64,000 nt of DNA, taken from Hellea sp. GTDB lineage: Bacteria > Pseudomonadota > Alphaproteobacteria > Caulobacterales > Maricaulaceae. Each line of letters starts with the position of its first letter. Within the stretch, counting starts at the first letter, position 1. Position numbers and translations under genes: made by a program. The notes below the pieces were generated by a model. The model ran no database searches and was not told where the DNA came from. It worked only from the letters and a program-made list of their open reading frames with translations. Below, in pieces: positions 17,683-26,630 of the stretch. The DNA is taken from positions 1 through 64,000 of the forward strand of contig JABABK010000014.1 in the NCBI GenBank assembly GCA_014238285.1. The letters are read 5' to 3'.

Positions 17683-19779
17683 TCAGTTCCCAATATGCTG
17701 GTCTAAGAATGACTTAATCGTTTCAAGATAAAGAATATCGTTTTCCAAATCCCAATTGTTGTGTCCCTCTTCTTCCAGCTCAAGATACGTGACGTCCTTC
17801 CCTGCTTTTTTGAGAGCTTTCTCCATTTTTTCAGCGTGATGAATTTCAACGCGGCCATCCCACTCACCATGTATCAACAAGACAGGGGCTTGAAAGTTAT
17901 CAGCAAAATTGACAGGTGACACCGCTGCAAGCATATTCTTTGCTCCTTTAGGGTCCCCAAGCGCCAGAGTTTTTTTCATACGCTCATAGCTTTTTTCATT
18001 AAGGTTATCCTTATCATCCTTCAACAATTTATTGAGATCAGAAACGCCGCCACCGCTCACAATGCACTTATACAAATTTGGCGTAGTTGCACCTGCCATA
18101 AGAGCGGCATATCCTCCAAAGCTATAGCCAACGATGCAGGTGTTTTCAGAGGTTGCTAGGCCATTATCGTGGAAAAACTTAGTTGTGTCGGTAATGTCAT
18201 CCATCATCAATCCTCCCCATTCTCCATAACCAGCTTCCTCAAAAACCCGCCCGTATCCGTTCGACCCTCGAAAATTCATCTGCACAACCTGATAACCCTG
18301 CGACACAAAGTATTGAACCCAAGAATCGAACCCAAAAGTGTCTCGTAAATGAGGACCACCATGTGGCATCACAATAAGTGGACGTCCGGATTGTTGTCCT
18401 TTTGGATAATAGTGATAGCCTGTTATTGTGGTTCCATCTCGCATGGGAACTTTAACAATCCTTCCGTCAGAATCTAAACCATCTTCGATTCCTGGCTTTC
18501 TGGATATTAGGTTTTCTACGTGTTTCGCGGCATAATTATAAAGGTAATATGCCCCAGAACTATTATGTGCGGACACATAGAATAAAGCCTGGTCACCATT
18601 TTTATTATAGCCGACAACACTTATATTCGCTTCGTGATCAAAAAATTTGTTCAGCCCATTATAATGATTCTGCAACACGGGGTCATTGATTTTGTAGGTC
18701 AATCTATCCTCATACAACCAAACCCCCATATAATCACCCGTGGTATTGCTCGTTAAAACTCCGCCCACATCCATAGTTGGGTGTTCATATACTGTTCGCG
18801 TATAGGCTTGCTTTTGCAGATCATAAATCTTCAGGGTCCGTCTCTCCGACGTGTCGTCATCTTCGTCCGAAAATATATAAATTTCATTTTCATTATCTGT
18901 CAGCGCAGCAGGAAAAAAGTCGGAGTCCCTGATAGTTTCATCTTCTTTGATTTTGATGTCGCGTATTTTTTCCCAATCTCCCGTTCCAGAATTCTGGGCA
19001 TAAACTTTTACTTTGTGGCAATAATCAAGGCCCACACAATCATAACGCAAAAGAGGCTTCCCTTTTTTGCTAGTATACCAAAAAAAAGTTCCTGACTTAC
19101 CCGCTGCAATTCGATTTGCTTCCCCTGTCAAAATATTGACTTTCCACAAATCCAAATCCACACCTTTTCGAGCTGGCATCAAAACATGATCTGGGTCATC
19201 ACGAAGCATATTTGTTACCCCGCTCAAACGATAATTGCTACGTAAAACCTTTTTCTGATCGCCAAATAACTCAATAAATTCAGTTTTACTTTCTTGATTT
19301 GGAAACACTGGGAAAGAGAGGATTCTAGACGCGCCCCTTGCCCACGCTCGCCGATTTTTACCGACGGTTGTCCTTGTTCCTATTGACGCTAGCAGACGGT
19401 CATCACTTGCAAACTCAAGCCATCCTACATAATAATTTTCGGGTGTAGGTAAAATCCTGATATGTTTTCCCTCCTCCAAATCGTAAATAACAACCTGATA
19501 AACAGAACGAAAAACTTTGTTCTTATCCTTACATTTCTTATCTCTAGCTTCAGTTCGGCCATACTTATCAAGACAGTAACTTCCCGTTTCTGTTTGAGAA
19601 AAAGCAACATACTTCCCACTCGGTGATATAACCAAATCGCCATTTCTGGCTGGTTTCATGAAATCATATGCACTCAAGGGTGATGCATATGCATTTGAAA
19701 CGGCCGTTAAAAAGACGGTGACCACACCAGTAAAAAAACGAATAAAATACAACATGATGTCTCCCACAATCTTTCCCAT
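17683..19779 (-). CDS. S9-family prolyl oligopeptidase-like peptidase, secreted
   Basis: The 698-residue protein has an N-terminal hydrophobic stretch (about 8-30, FIRFFTGVVTVFLTAV) that looks like a signal or anchor. A beta-propeller domain follows, then an alpha/beta-hydrolase domain (about 440-698). The catalytic triad is visible: Ser553 in GYSFGG, Asp641 in EWDGR and His673 in EGHNNW. The family cleaves short peptides or acyl-peptides; a periplasmic dipeptidyl-peptidase or acylaminoacyl-peptidase role is likely. It is a single gene, AT-richer than its neighbours in places. Confidence 0.9.
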   Translation of the reverse strand: MGKIVGDIMLYFIRFFTGVVTVFLTAVSNAYASPLSAYDFMKPARNGDLVISPSGKYVAFSQTETGSYCLDKYGRTEARDKKCKDKNKVFRSVYQVVIYDLEEGKHIRILPTPENYYVGWLEFASDDRLLASIGTRTTVGKNRRAWARGASRILSFPVFPNQESKTEFIELFGDQKKVLRSNYRLSGVTNMLRDDPDHVLMPARKGVDLDLWKVNILTGEANRIAAGKSGTFFWYTSKKGKPLLRYDCVGLDYCHKVKVYAQNSGTGDWEKIRDIKIKEDETIRDSDFFPAALTDNENEIYIFSDEDDDTSERRTLKIYDLQKQAYTRTVYEHPTMDVGGVLTSNTTGDYMGVWLYEDRLTYKINDPVLQNHYNGLNKFFDHEANISVVGYNKNGDQALFYVSAHNSSGAYYLYNYAAKHVENLISRKPGIEDGLDSDGRIVKVPMRDGTTITGYHYYPKGQQSGRPLIVMPHGGPHLRDTFGFDSWVQYFVSQGYQVVQMNFRGSNGYGRVFEEAGYGEWGGLMMDDITDTTKFFHDNGLATSENTCIVGYSFGGYAALMAGATTPNLYKCIVSGGGVSDLNKLLKDDKDNLNEKSYERMKKTLALGDPKGAKNMLAAVSPVNFADNFQAPVLLIHGEWDGRVEIHHAEKMEKALKKAGKDVTYLELEEEGHNNWDLENDILYLETIKSFLDQHIGN

Positions 19780-19879
19780 CCTACAAAATTCTTAGAAAAA
19801 CTCAAGTAACTACACTTGAATTTCTTCATTGCGCAAATGACGAGGCTCCATTATCCCGCTAGCTCGGGAGACATAACCA

Positions 19880-20485
19880 ATGAAGTTAAACAATCGCGTC
19901 GTCAGGCCATCTACACCCAAAATGGGAAATGCTTTTTCCCGCTTTATGGGCAGTGCTGTTCTCAAACTTCTCGGCTGGAAGATAGTTGGGCAACTCCCTG
20001 ATGAAAAGAAACTGATTATTTTGGGCATCCCGCATACATCCAATTGGGATTTCATTGTCGCCATGGCGTCCATCCAAGCTGTAGGTCTTCGCGTGTCTTA
20101 TATGATGAAAAAGGAAGCCTTCTTTTGGCCACTTGGAGGGTTTTTCAAATGGATGGGCGGTGTTCCAATCGACCGTGCTCAAAAAAATGACATCACAACG
20201 CAAATGGCCGACTGGTTTGGTGAAAATGACAATGAATGGCTCGGCATCACGCCCGAGGGGACACGCAAAAAAGTTAAGAACCTCAAAAAGGGGTATCTGC
20301 GCATTGCCAAAGCCGCCAATGTTCCGGTGGCTGTCATTGGTATTAACGGCGCAACCAAAGAAATATTGCTGCCCGAAACAATATGGGAATGGTCAGAAAA
20401 AGACTTTAATATCGATACCGAAAACAAAGCCATTAAGGCCTATGCCGACAAGACATTTACAGGCATTAACCCTGCGAACGGTTAA
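19880..20485 (+). CDS. PlsC-like acyltransferase family protein
   Basis: The 201-residue protein has LGIPHTSNWDF, a variant of the HX4D active-site box, and ITPEGTRKK, the second acyltransferase motif. It has one membrane-associating stretch. These fit the lysophospholipid acyltransferase (1-acyl-glycerol-3-phosphate type) superfamily, small-protein branch. The motif is HTSNWD rather than classical NHXXXXD, so the acceptor may differ from lysophosphatidate. It starts a run of plus-strand genes with short gaps: the next gene begins 6 bases after its stop. Confidence 0.85.
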   Translation: MKLNNRVVRPSTPKMGNAFSRFMGSAVLKLLGWKIVGQLPDEKKLIILGIPHTSNWDFIVAMASIQAVGLRVSYMMKKEAFFWPLGGFFKWMGGVPIDRAQKNDITTQMADWFGENDNEWLGITPEGTRKKVKNLKKGYLRIAKAANVPVAVIGINGATKEILLPETIWEWSEKDFNIDTENKAIKAYADKTFTGINPANG

Positions 20486-20491
20486 GCGTTA

Positions 20492-21088
20492 GTGAACTCA
20501 CCAACCCATGCACTGATTGCGCTTGCTCTATTATCGCGCAATGATAAGCCCCTGCAAAACCGGGCCGTTTTTATTGGCTCTCTCATTCCCGATGCTTTTA
20601 TTTACATATGCTGGGCCTGGCTGACATTTGTCGGCAAACAGCCTCAAAGTAAAATCTGGAACGAAATCTACTTCGATGCGCCGATGCAGCTCACAGCTTC
20701 GGTTTTTAATTCAGTGCCGCTATATGCTTCCCTCGCTCTTGCAGCCTATTTTTTCATAAAATCCAAATGGAAAATTCCGATGATCTGTTTTGCTCTAGCC
20801 GCGCTCATTCACATCGCCTTTGATTTCCCCGTCCATAATCACGATGCCTATGCCCACTTCTGGCCGTTTTCTGATTGGAAGTTTTACTCGCCCCTATCCT
20901 ATTACGAAGCAGACCACCACGCCGCATGGGTCAGCCTGTTTGAAATGGCCATAGCCTTGATATCTATCATCGTCCTTTGGCGGCGTTTTCCCAAGACTTG
21001 GGTGAAAATAATCCTAGGCAGTTTCGCGGCATTATACTTTGCCGTGCAAGTGATGATACGGGTTGCACCTTTTGGCGGCGCGGGATAA
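20492..21088 (+). CDS. Membrane protein of the family often mislabelled CobQ
   Basis: The start is GTG, 6 bases after the acyltransferase stop. The 198-residue protein has about five membrane helices. A TH pair in NSPTHALI, GSLIPDAFIY, and a conserved DFPVHNHDAYAHFWPFSDW block followed by SPLSYYEADHH give it a set of His/Asp residues typical of DUF457-like putative metal-dependent membrane hydrolases. Alphaproteobacterial relatives are commonly annotated as cobalamin biosynthesis protein CobQ, for which I see no support here. Function unknown. Confidence 0.7.
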   Translation: MNSPTHALIALALLSRNDKPLQNRAVFIGSLIPDAFIYICWAWLTFVGKQPQSKIWNEIYFDAPMQLTASVFNSVPLYASLALAAYFFIKSKWKIPMICFALAALIHIAFDFPVHNHDAYAHFWPFSDWKFYSPLSYYEADHHAAWVSLFEMAIALISIIVLWRRFPKTWVKIILGSFAALYFAVQVMIRVAPFGGAG

Positions 21089-21098
21089 GGCCTGCGTC

Positions 21099-21554
21099 AT
21101 GGCGATCATAACCCTCCTAGACCTAGCTGAAACTCAAGGCCCGCTTCTTGGCGTTGACCCCGGAACCAAGACATTTGGCCTAGCGGTCAGTGATCGTACC
21201 CGTATGATCGCGACGGCCCGAGATACTATCCGCCGTGAAAAGTTTAGCGTGGATGCTCAGAAAATACTCAAAATGGTCGATGAGAACGATATCAGCGCCG
21301 TCATCGTCGGCATGCCAATTAATATGGACGGGTCTCACGGACCGCGCGCACAATCCGTTCGTGACTTTTGCGCTAACTTACTCAAGATCAGAGACCTGCC
21401 GATTTTCATGTGGGATGAGCGCCTATCCACAATGGCCGTCACGCGTACCATGCTCGAAGGCGATATGAGCCGTAAAAAGCGCTCGCAAAACGTCGATAAA
21501 CTCGCGGCTGCCTACATCTTGCAAGGTGTTTTGGATCGACTAAGCATTAGCTAA
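21099..21554 (+). CDS. ruvX: Pre-16S rRNA nuclease / putative Holliday junction resolvase
   Basis: The 151-residue protein is RuvX/YqgF. LGVDPGTKTFGLAVSD carries the first catalytic Asp of the RNase H-like fold; VGMPINMDGSHGPRAQ, WDERLST and VDKLAAAYILQ are the later motifs. YqgF processes the 5' end of 16S rRNA precursor. The ATG at 21099 is chosen; an in-frame TTG 36 bases earlier lies inside the upstream gene. It lies upstream of pyrB. Confidence 0.93.
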   Translation: MAIITLLDLAETQGPLLGVDPGTKTFGLAVSDRTRMIATARDTIRREKFSVDAQKILKMVDENDISAVIVGMPINMDGSHGPRAQSVRDFCANLLKIRDLPIFMWDERLSTMAVTRTMLEGDMSRKKRSQNVDKLAAAYILQGVLDRLSIS

Positions 21555-21557
21555 AAC

Positions 21558-21617
21558 CGCTCTTCCCCGCGCAGGCGGGGACCCCTTTTCGAAAAAAGAC
21601 CTCCGCCTTCACGGAGG
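21558..21617. repeat. Two adjacent GC-rich hairpins between ruvX and pyrB
   Basis: CCCCGC/GCGGGG around GCAG and CCTCCG/CGGAGG around CTTCA-type loops lie in tandem just after the ruvX stop. They look like an intergenic repeat and may act as a terminator, though T-runs are short (a TTTT between them). Confidence 0.45.
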
Positions 21618-21687
21618 GGAACGAATTAGGATAGGTTGACTCTGCGTCTCGTCAGTTCTAAAGCGTCCAAAATCAAGATGAGGACTT

Positions 21688-22644
21688 ATGGCATCCAGTT
21701 ACGGATACCCGTTTCAAGCACAGCATTGTCTGGCTATTTCCCAATTCTCCCGTCCAGATATTGATACGCTACTTGCGCTGGGCGAACACTATCTCGATCT
21801 CAACGTTCAAAAATCCCAAGACCAGAAAATTCTAACCGGTAAAACCCTGGTTAATCTGTTTTTTGAAAATTCGACCCGAACCCAAAAAAGCTTTGAAATC
21901 GCCGGACGGCGGCTGGGCGCAGACGTCATCAATATGTCAGTCGCGCAGTCCTCGGTCAAAAAGGGCGAGACCCTTCTGGATACGGCCACGACACTCAACG
22001 CCATGAACCCTGATATTCTGGTTGTTCGGCATGGGTCATCCGGCGCGCCGGCGCTGCTGGCGCAAAAAGTTTCAGGCTCTGTTATTAATGCAGGCGACGG
22101 CATGCATGAACACCCGACCCAAGCTTTGCTCGATGCCCTCACTTTGCGACGTCATTTTGGTGCTGATTTTGGCGGTCTGAGAATTGCTATTTGCGGCGAC
22201 ATCACCCACTCTCGAGTCGCCCGCTCCAATGTGCAGCTTCTTAATATGCTTGGCTGTGATGTCAGACTTATCGGCCCGCCAACGCTTATACCGTCTGATG
22301 CAGACCGCTGGGGCGTTGACGTGTTTCACGACATGGAAACTGGTCTTAAAGGCTGCGACGTCATCATGATGCTTCGCCTACAACTCGAGCGTATGTCTGG
22401 CTCATTTGTGCCGTCCAAACGCGAATATTATCATTTTTACGGCCTCGACCGTGCCAAGCTCGCTTTTGCCAAACCAGGCGCCATGGTCATGCATCCCGGC
22501 CCGATGAACAGGGGCGTCGAGATCAGCTCCGATGTCGCCGATGACCCTGATGTCAGCCTAATCACGCAACAAGTCGAATCTGGCGTCGCCATCCGCATGG
22601 GAATATTACACGCCCTTTCGGAAGCCCAGGATGGTATCTCATGA
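21688..22644 (+). CDS. pyrB: Aspartate carbamoyltransferase, catalytic chain
   Basis: The 318-residue protein is a complete ATCase. [13 protein letters not shown] is the carbamoyl-phosphate site, [14 protein letters not shown] and [16 protein letters not shown] are active-site loops, and MLRLQLERM and [12 protein letters not shown] close it. It condenses carbamoyl phosphate with aspartate in pyrimidine synthesis. No regulatory pyrI is present; instead the gene overlaps a degenerate dihydroorotase gene (ATGA), the arrangement of the dodecameric ATCase-pDHO class. GAGGA precedes the start. Confidence 0.95.
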   Translation: MASSYGYPFQAQHCLAISQFSRPDIDTLLALGEHYLDLNVQKSQDQKILTGKTLVNLFFENSTRTQKSFEIAGRRLGADVINMSVAQSSVKKGETLLDTATTLNAMNPDILVVRHGSSGAPALLAQKVSGSVINAGDGMHEHPTQALLDALTLRRHFGADFGGLRIAICGDITHSRVARSNVQLLNMLGCDVRLIGPPTLIPSDADRWGVDVFHDMETGLKGCDVIMMLRLQLERMSGSFVPSKREYYHFYGLDRAKLAFAKPGAMVMHPGPMNRGVEISSDVADDPDVSLITQQVESGVAIRMGILHALSEAQDGIS

Positions 22645-23903
22645 CCATGCTAAGTATCACAAATGCGCGCGTCATTGACCCGGAAACAGGCCGTGACGAA
22701 ATCGGCAACATTCTAATCGAAGATGGCTTTATCAAAGCCATAGGATCCATATCGCCCAACGGTGATACGATTAACGCAGACGGCAAAATAGCGGCCCCTG
22801 GCATCATCGATATGCGCGTCTCAACAGGTGAACCCGGAACGGAAAACCGCGAAACCATTGCCAGCGCTTCTGCGGCGGCAGCCAGAGGCGGCGTAACGTC
22901 CATGGTGATCATGCCTGATACAAACCCCGTGATAGATGACATGTCTTTGATCGACTTCATCCAAGGGCGCGGCGAAAACGTAGACGTCAATATCTATGTG
23001 GCGGGAGCCCTGACCAAAGGTCTTGATGGATCAAGCATGACCGAAATGGGCCTCATGAGCGAAGCTGGCGCGGTCATGTTCTCCAACGGGTCCACGCCGA
23101 TTTCTGACAGCCTTATCATGCGCAGGCTTTTATCCTACGGCGCACGCTTTAACGCGCTAATTACTAACCGCCCAAAAGACCCTGCATTATCTGCCAATGC
23201 TTGCGCCCATGAGAGCGACTTTTCAGCTCGCCTTGGCCTATCAGGACAGCCCAGCGCCGCCGAACGCATCATGATCGACCGCGACGCAGCTCTGGCCGAA
23301 CTTACTGGCGGGCGTCTTTTAATTGATATGATTTCCTCTAAGGACGGCGTTGAAGCCGTTGCGCGGGCTAAATCTCGCGACATCGAACTCGCCTGCTCTG
23401 TCAGCATTAATCATCTTGCGCTCAACGAAATTGATATTGGTGACTATAGAACATTTGCCAAACTCGATCCGCCTCTCCGGGAGGAGTTAGACCGCCAAGC
23501 GCTCTTAGCCGCCGTCAATGACGGCACAATAGATGTGATCGTCTCGGCCCATGATCCGCGCCCCGCGGGACAAAAACGTCTACCATTTTCAGAGGCTGCC
23601 AGCGGCGCTGTAGGGCTTGAAGTGTTATTAGCGGCAGGATTGTCACAAGTTGCCGATGGCAAGCTTGATTTGATGAAATTTCTCGCTGCTGTCACCATAA
23701 ACCCGGCGACCTTGCTGGATTTACCATCAGGCCGAATTGCCGTGGGCGCTCCGGCGGATATTGTCATTTTTGATCCCAACACACCGTGGGTCTGTGATGC
23801 AGATGATTTGTTGTCCAACTCACACAACACGCCATTTGACGGACGCCGCTTCACCGGGCGCGCTGTCACGACTATTTGCGGCGGACGCATTATTTCCCAG
23901 TAA
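22641..23903 (+). CDS. pyrC: Dihydroorotase-like PyrC', predicted non-catalytic partner of PyrB
   Basis: The 420-residue protein has the dihydroorotase fold and the PGIIDMR and [10 protein letters not shown] family text, but the metal site is missing. The usual DxHxHxREPG becomes D57-M-R-V-S-T-G-E-P-G, so both histidines and the arginine are replaced. The later HxH pair is absent ([11 protein letters not shown]) and the catalytic Asp of TDHAPH is Ala303 in SAHDPRP. In other bacteria such pseudo-dihydroorotases hold PyrB in an active dodecamer. Overlap with pyrB (ATGA) supports the same role. A working dihydroorotase must be encoded elsewhere. Confidence 0.88.
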   Translation: MTMLSITNARVIDPETGRDEIGNILIEDGFIKAIGSISPNGDTINADGKIAAPGIIDMRVSTGEPGTENRETIASASAAAARGGVTSMVIMPDTNPVIDDMSLIDFIQGRGENVDVNIYVAGALTKGLDGSSMTEMGLMSEAGAVMFSNGSTPISDSLIMRRLLSYGARFNALITNRPKDPALSANACAHESDFSARLGLSGQPSAAERIMIDRDAALAELTGGRLLIDMISSKDGVEAVARAKSRDIELACSVSINHLALNEIDIGDYRTFAKLDPPLREELDRQALLAAVNDGTIDVIVSAHDPRPAGQKRLPFSEAASGAVGLEVLLAAGLSQVADGKLDLMKFLAAVTINPATLLDLPSGRIAVGAPADIVIFDPNTPWVCDADDLLSNSHNTPFDGRRFTGRAVTTICGGRIISQ

Positions 23904-23940
23904 ACTATTTTGAGTAACTATTTTGAGTAACTATTTTGGT
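23903..23940 (+). repeat. Three tandem copies of a 13-bp unit
   Basis: AACTATTTTGAGT occurs at 23903-23915 and 23916-23928, with a third slightly shortened copy at 23929-23940. The array starts at the last base of the pyrC' stop codon. It looks like a slippage product that may vary between strains. Confidence 0.75.
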
Positions 23941-24002
23941 TAGACATTGTATCTTAATCAAACCGTCCCATATGAATCTCCAGATAATTGGAGACTCTCA
24001 AT

Positions 24003-25010
24003 ATGAAAAACCTGTTCAAATTCTCGGCTTTACTTGGATCTTGCTTACTCGCCTTATCCGCCTGTAAATCTAAAACAGTCACTGACAATACCCCGAGCGC
24101 TCAAGCCCAAGCCGAACAGGTCAGTATTTCACTAGACGCGACTCCGCTAGAGCGCATGGAACAGGCACTCGAGCTGGCGCAAACAACCAGCGGCGATGGC
24201 AACCCCGCCATGTGGAAACTCGCAGATGATGATACCACCGTATATATTTACGGCACGGTTCATTTGTTACCGCCAGAGCTCAATTGGAAGACACCAGAAT
24301 TTGAACAAGCCTTTAAATCAGCTGACAAACTTTATCTTGAAGCGGATCTCAAAAGCCCTGAAGCCATGCAAACTATGCAGACAGCCATGATGCGTGAAGC
24401 CATGTTTACGGATGGACAATCACTCAAAACAGTCTTGAGCGAAGACCAATATAGCCAGGTTTCAACAGCAATTTCATCCATTGGCATACCTGCAGGCGCT
24501 ATGGACGGCGCCAAGCCGTGGACTGTCGGACTTCAGCTCATGGCCGGAGAAATGCAGAAAAGTGGCTACAATCCAGAGCTCGGCGTCGACACTGTTTTGG
24601 AAGCAGCGGCCAGCGCATCTGGGAAAACTTTTGGCTTTTTTGAAACGGCCGCTGATCAAATCCAATTACTAGCCGGCAACACAATCGAAGAACAAGTTGA
24701 AGCTTTGATGTTCCAAGTCGAAACCCTCGATAAAACCAATGATATGTTTGATATCCTTGTCGGTGAATGGGCCGACGGCGACACAACAGGCCTTGGCGTC
24801 ATTATGGGTGACCCTGCTATGTTTGGCTCGGTCGACGACTATAACGCCATGATCAAAGACCGTAACGCAAATTGGATCCCGCAGATTGAAGCTATCCTCG
24901 AAGAACCCGGTACCAGTTTCATCGCCGTAGGCGCAGGCCATTTGGCGGGCCCTGATAGCGTGATCAACATGCTAGAAGCTAAGGGCCATAAGGTTGAGAT
25001 GGTTCAGTAG
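24003..25010 (+). CDS. TraB/GumN family lipoprotein
   Basis: The ATG at 24003 gives 335 residues with a lipoprotein signal (lipobox LSAC, cysteine near residue 20). An in-frame TTG 15 bases earlier adds nothing. The domain starts with MWKLADDDTTVYIYGTVHLL, where GTVH is the GX2H motif of the TraB/GumN family, and ends with FIAVGAGHLAGPDSV, the second GX2H motif. The family resembles Tiki metalloproteases, so a metal-dependent periplasmic protease activity is plausible but unproven. Confidence 0.88.
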   Translation: MKNLFKFSALLGSCLLALSACKSKTVTDNTPSAQAQAEQVSISLDATPLERMEQALELAQTTSGDGNPAMWKLADDDTTVYIYGTVHLLPPELNWKTPEFEQAFKSADKLYLEADLKSPEAMQTMQTAMMREAMFTDGQSLKTVLSEDQYSQVSTAISSIGIPAGAMDGAKPWTVGLQLMAGEMQKSGYNPELGVDTVLEAAASASGKTFGFFETAADQIQLLAGNTIEEQVEALMFQVETLDKTNDMFDILVGEWADGDTTGLGVIMGDPAMFGSVDDYNAMIKDRNANWIPQIEAILEEPGTSFIAVGAGHLAGPDSVINMLEAKGHKVEMVQ

Positions 25011-25020
25011 AATATCCTTA

Positions 25021-25050
25021 ACCTCATCCTAAGCTTGTCCCGGCAATCCA
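25021..25050. repeat. Degenerate intergenic repeat fragment
   Basis: CTCATCCTAAGCTTGTCCCG followed by GCAATCCATG resembles the common alphaproteobacterial repeat built around a short stem with a CTTG-type loop. One half has decayed. It lies between convergent genes. Confidence 0.3.
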
Positions 25051-25065
25051 TGCGCTTGTGTAAGA

Positions 25066-26625
25066 TCAACGCTTATCTTTCACATCAATCGAAAAGGTCT
25101 CTTTTGATTCAGCTGGCACTTTAAACTTATAAGTCGGGATAATCTCTCCAGGCTTGCGATCATGACTTTCATTTCCAATCATATCATAGCGAATGGTTTC
25201 GCTTTGAATGGTGATCTCAACGGTTATCTCTTGAGGCGTAGCATTGTAAACATCCGCCTTAAATCGACGTTTTCCTTTAAGTTCCTCTGTCTCTATTCTC
25301 GGAAATATAGAAACCGCAGCACTTTCAGCAATCTTGACTTCAACCGGTAGATCAATCGCCAAATCCCTTAGAGTGTCTTCACCCAAGAACGCCGTCCGTC
25401 CGTCAGCGATGTCAGTCATAACCCGCATAATTCCGCGAGGTAATGGCTGCCCAAGATTACCATCTTTACTGTTATCAAGCTCATATTCCACGCGAGTTCT
25501 AAATGGCTGCCTCAAGGTAGAATTTCGATTTACATATTCCGAAAAATCATACTTGAATACTTTTTCAAACTCCACATTCGGCACCGATAGGAAAGCAATT
25601 TGTTTGGTTTGATGGGCTGCAACCATGACATCTTGCGGAGCGCGGTAAAGCTTATAATCCCCAAGGTCTTCTTGCTTTGCTTTGCGTTTAGACGCCGTGA
25701 CTACAATTTCATCCGATTCAGTGCGCATCATCATAGCAGGTGCTGGAGCCATCAACCCGTTCGAATATCCAGCAAAACCATCAAACCTCCCATCTTCATT
25801 TCGATTTTGGGAGACAGAAAAATCATATCCCGTTTTCCAGCACGTTGGAGAAAAACTCACATTAAAATTTTGCAGAGCAAATTCATTTTGCGAAACGCGG
25901 TTAAGTTCTCCTGCGACCACTGAAAGCCCTGTATCTTTAAAGGATTTGGATGTTGAGTTTGTTAAGGTCAACCAGCCCAATAGGCCTGCTTCACCCATTT
26001 GTTCTGGGCCAACATCCAATCGATAGTCTGCTGCCCAGCCAATGCCGCGGCTCAAATATGATAGAGAAATTTCTTTTTCACCTGCAATATCGGCGCGGAC
26101 ATCCATTGATAATACAGGCATTGGATTGAGAGCCTCTGGCATAGCGTTAAAAACTAGGCTTTCAAAAAGGCCTGAACACTCTAGGCCCTCCACACCATCA
26201 GACGTTTCAAACACGGCGCCTTGTACATGGTTATTCAGGCGTGATGCTGAAACCAGCTTAGCAGCTACATTAGTCACATCACCATCGCCGGCATTGATCC
26301 GGCGGATGCTAATGGTTTCGCCTACAGCTTTGTTCAGCAGCGACCCTTTTGAAATTAAGTCTCCGTCAAAATTGCTCTCAAGACTTATACCCTCAAAAGA
26401 CTGTAATATCGCGGTCTGAGCAATGATTTGATCACTCACCCCCAGAAACCGAATAGTAGACAGACCTGCTGGTACATTAATCCGGCGCACCTCTGTAATC
26501 ATAGCTAAGTCATTTGGATAAATCGTCAGGTAAGTTTTTTCGACTTTAGTGGAATCAACCTTTTCCTGCGCGCTGACATTCAGCGCAGAAAACAAAACAA
26601 TAATGGCGGCAAGGAGCGCGCGCAT
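25066..26625 (-). CDS. DUF4139 protein with an internal TonB-box-like motif
   Basis: The 519-residue protein has a cleavable signal (ending VSAQ near residue 19). Its body is recognisable as DUF4139: YLSRGIGWAADYRLDV, LLGWLTLTNSTSKSFKD and LGQPLPRGIMRVMTD are family-type segments. DEIVVTASK at 305-313 is identical in style to a TonB box, and it lies in a low-complexity linker just before LGDYKLYRAPQDV. DUF4139 proteins are predicted beta-rich periplasmic or surface proteins without a known role. It starts 5 bases after its paralogue, so the two form one transcript. Confidence 0.82.
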   Translation of the reverse strand: MRALLAAIIVLFSALNVSAQEKVDSTKVEKTYLTIYPNDLAMITEVRRINVPAGLSTIRFLGVSDQIIAQTAILQSFEGISLESNFDGDLISKGSLLNKAVGETISIRRINAGDGDVTNVAAKLVSASRLNNHVQGAVFETSDGVEGLECSGLFESLVFNAMPEALNPMPVLSMDVRADIAGEKEISLSYLSRGIGWAADYRLDVGPEQMGEAGLLGWLTLTNSTSKSFKDTGLSVVAGELNRVSQNEFALQNFNVSFSPTCWKTGYDFSVSQNRNEDGRFDGFAGYSNGLMAPAPAMMMRTESDEIVVTASKRKAKQEDLGDYKLYRAPQDVMVAAHQTKQIAFLSVPNVEFEKVFKYDFSEYVNRNSTLRQPFRTRVEYELDNSKDGNLGQPLPRGIMRVMTDIADGRTAFLGEDTLRDLAIDLPVEVKIAESAAVSIFPRIETEELKGKRRFKADVYNATPQEITVEITIQSETIRYDMIGNESHDRKPGEIIPTYKFKVPAESKETFSIDVKDKR

Positions 26626-26630
26626 AGCGA

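Noticed and set aside
21063-21098. TTG start 12 codons upstream of ruvX
   Set aside because: It lies inside the upstream gene, while the ATG at 21099 begins where RuvX proteins normally begin.
22562-22990. Long frame antisense to the pyrB/pyrC' junction
   Set aside because: Shadow of real genes on the other strand, with no recognisable domain.
23903-23940. Tandem repeat as a CRISPR array
   Set aside because: Units are 13 bp with no spacers and no cas genes nearby.
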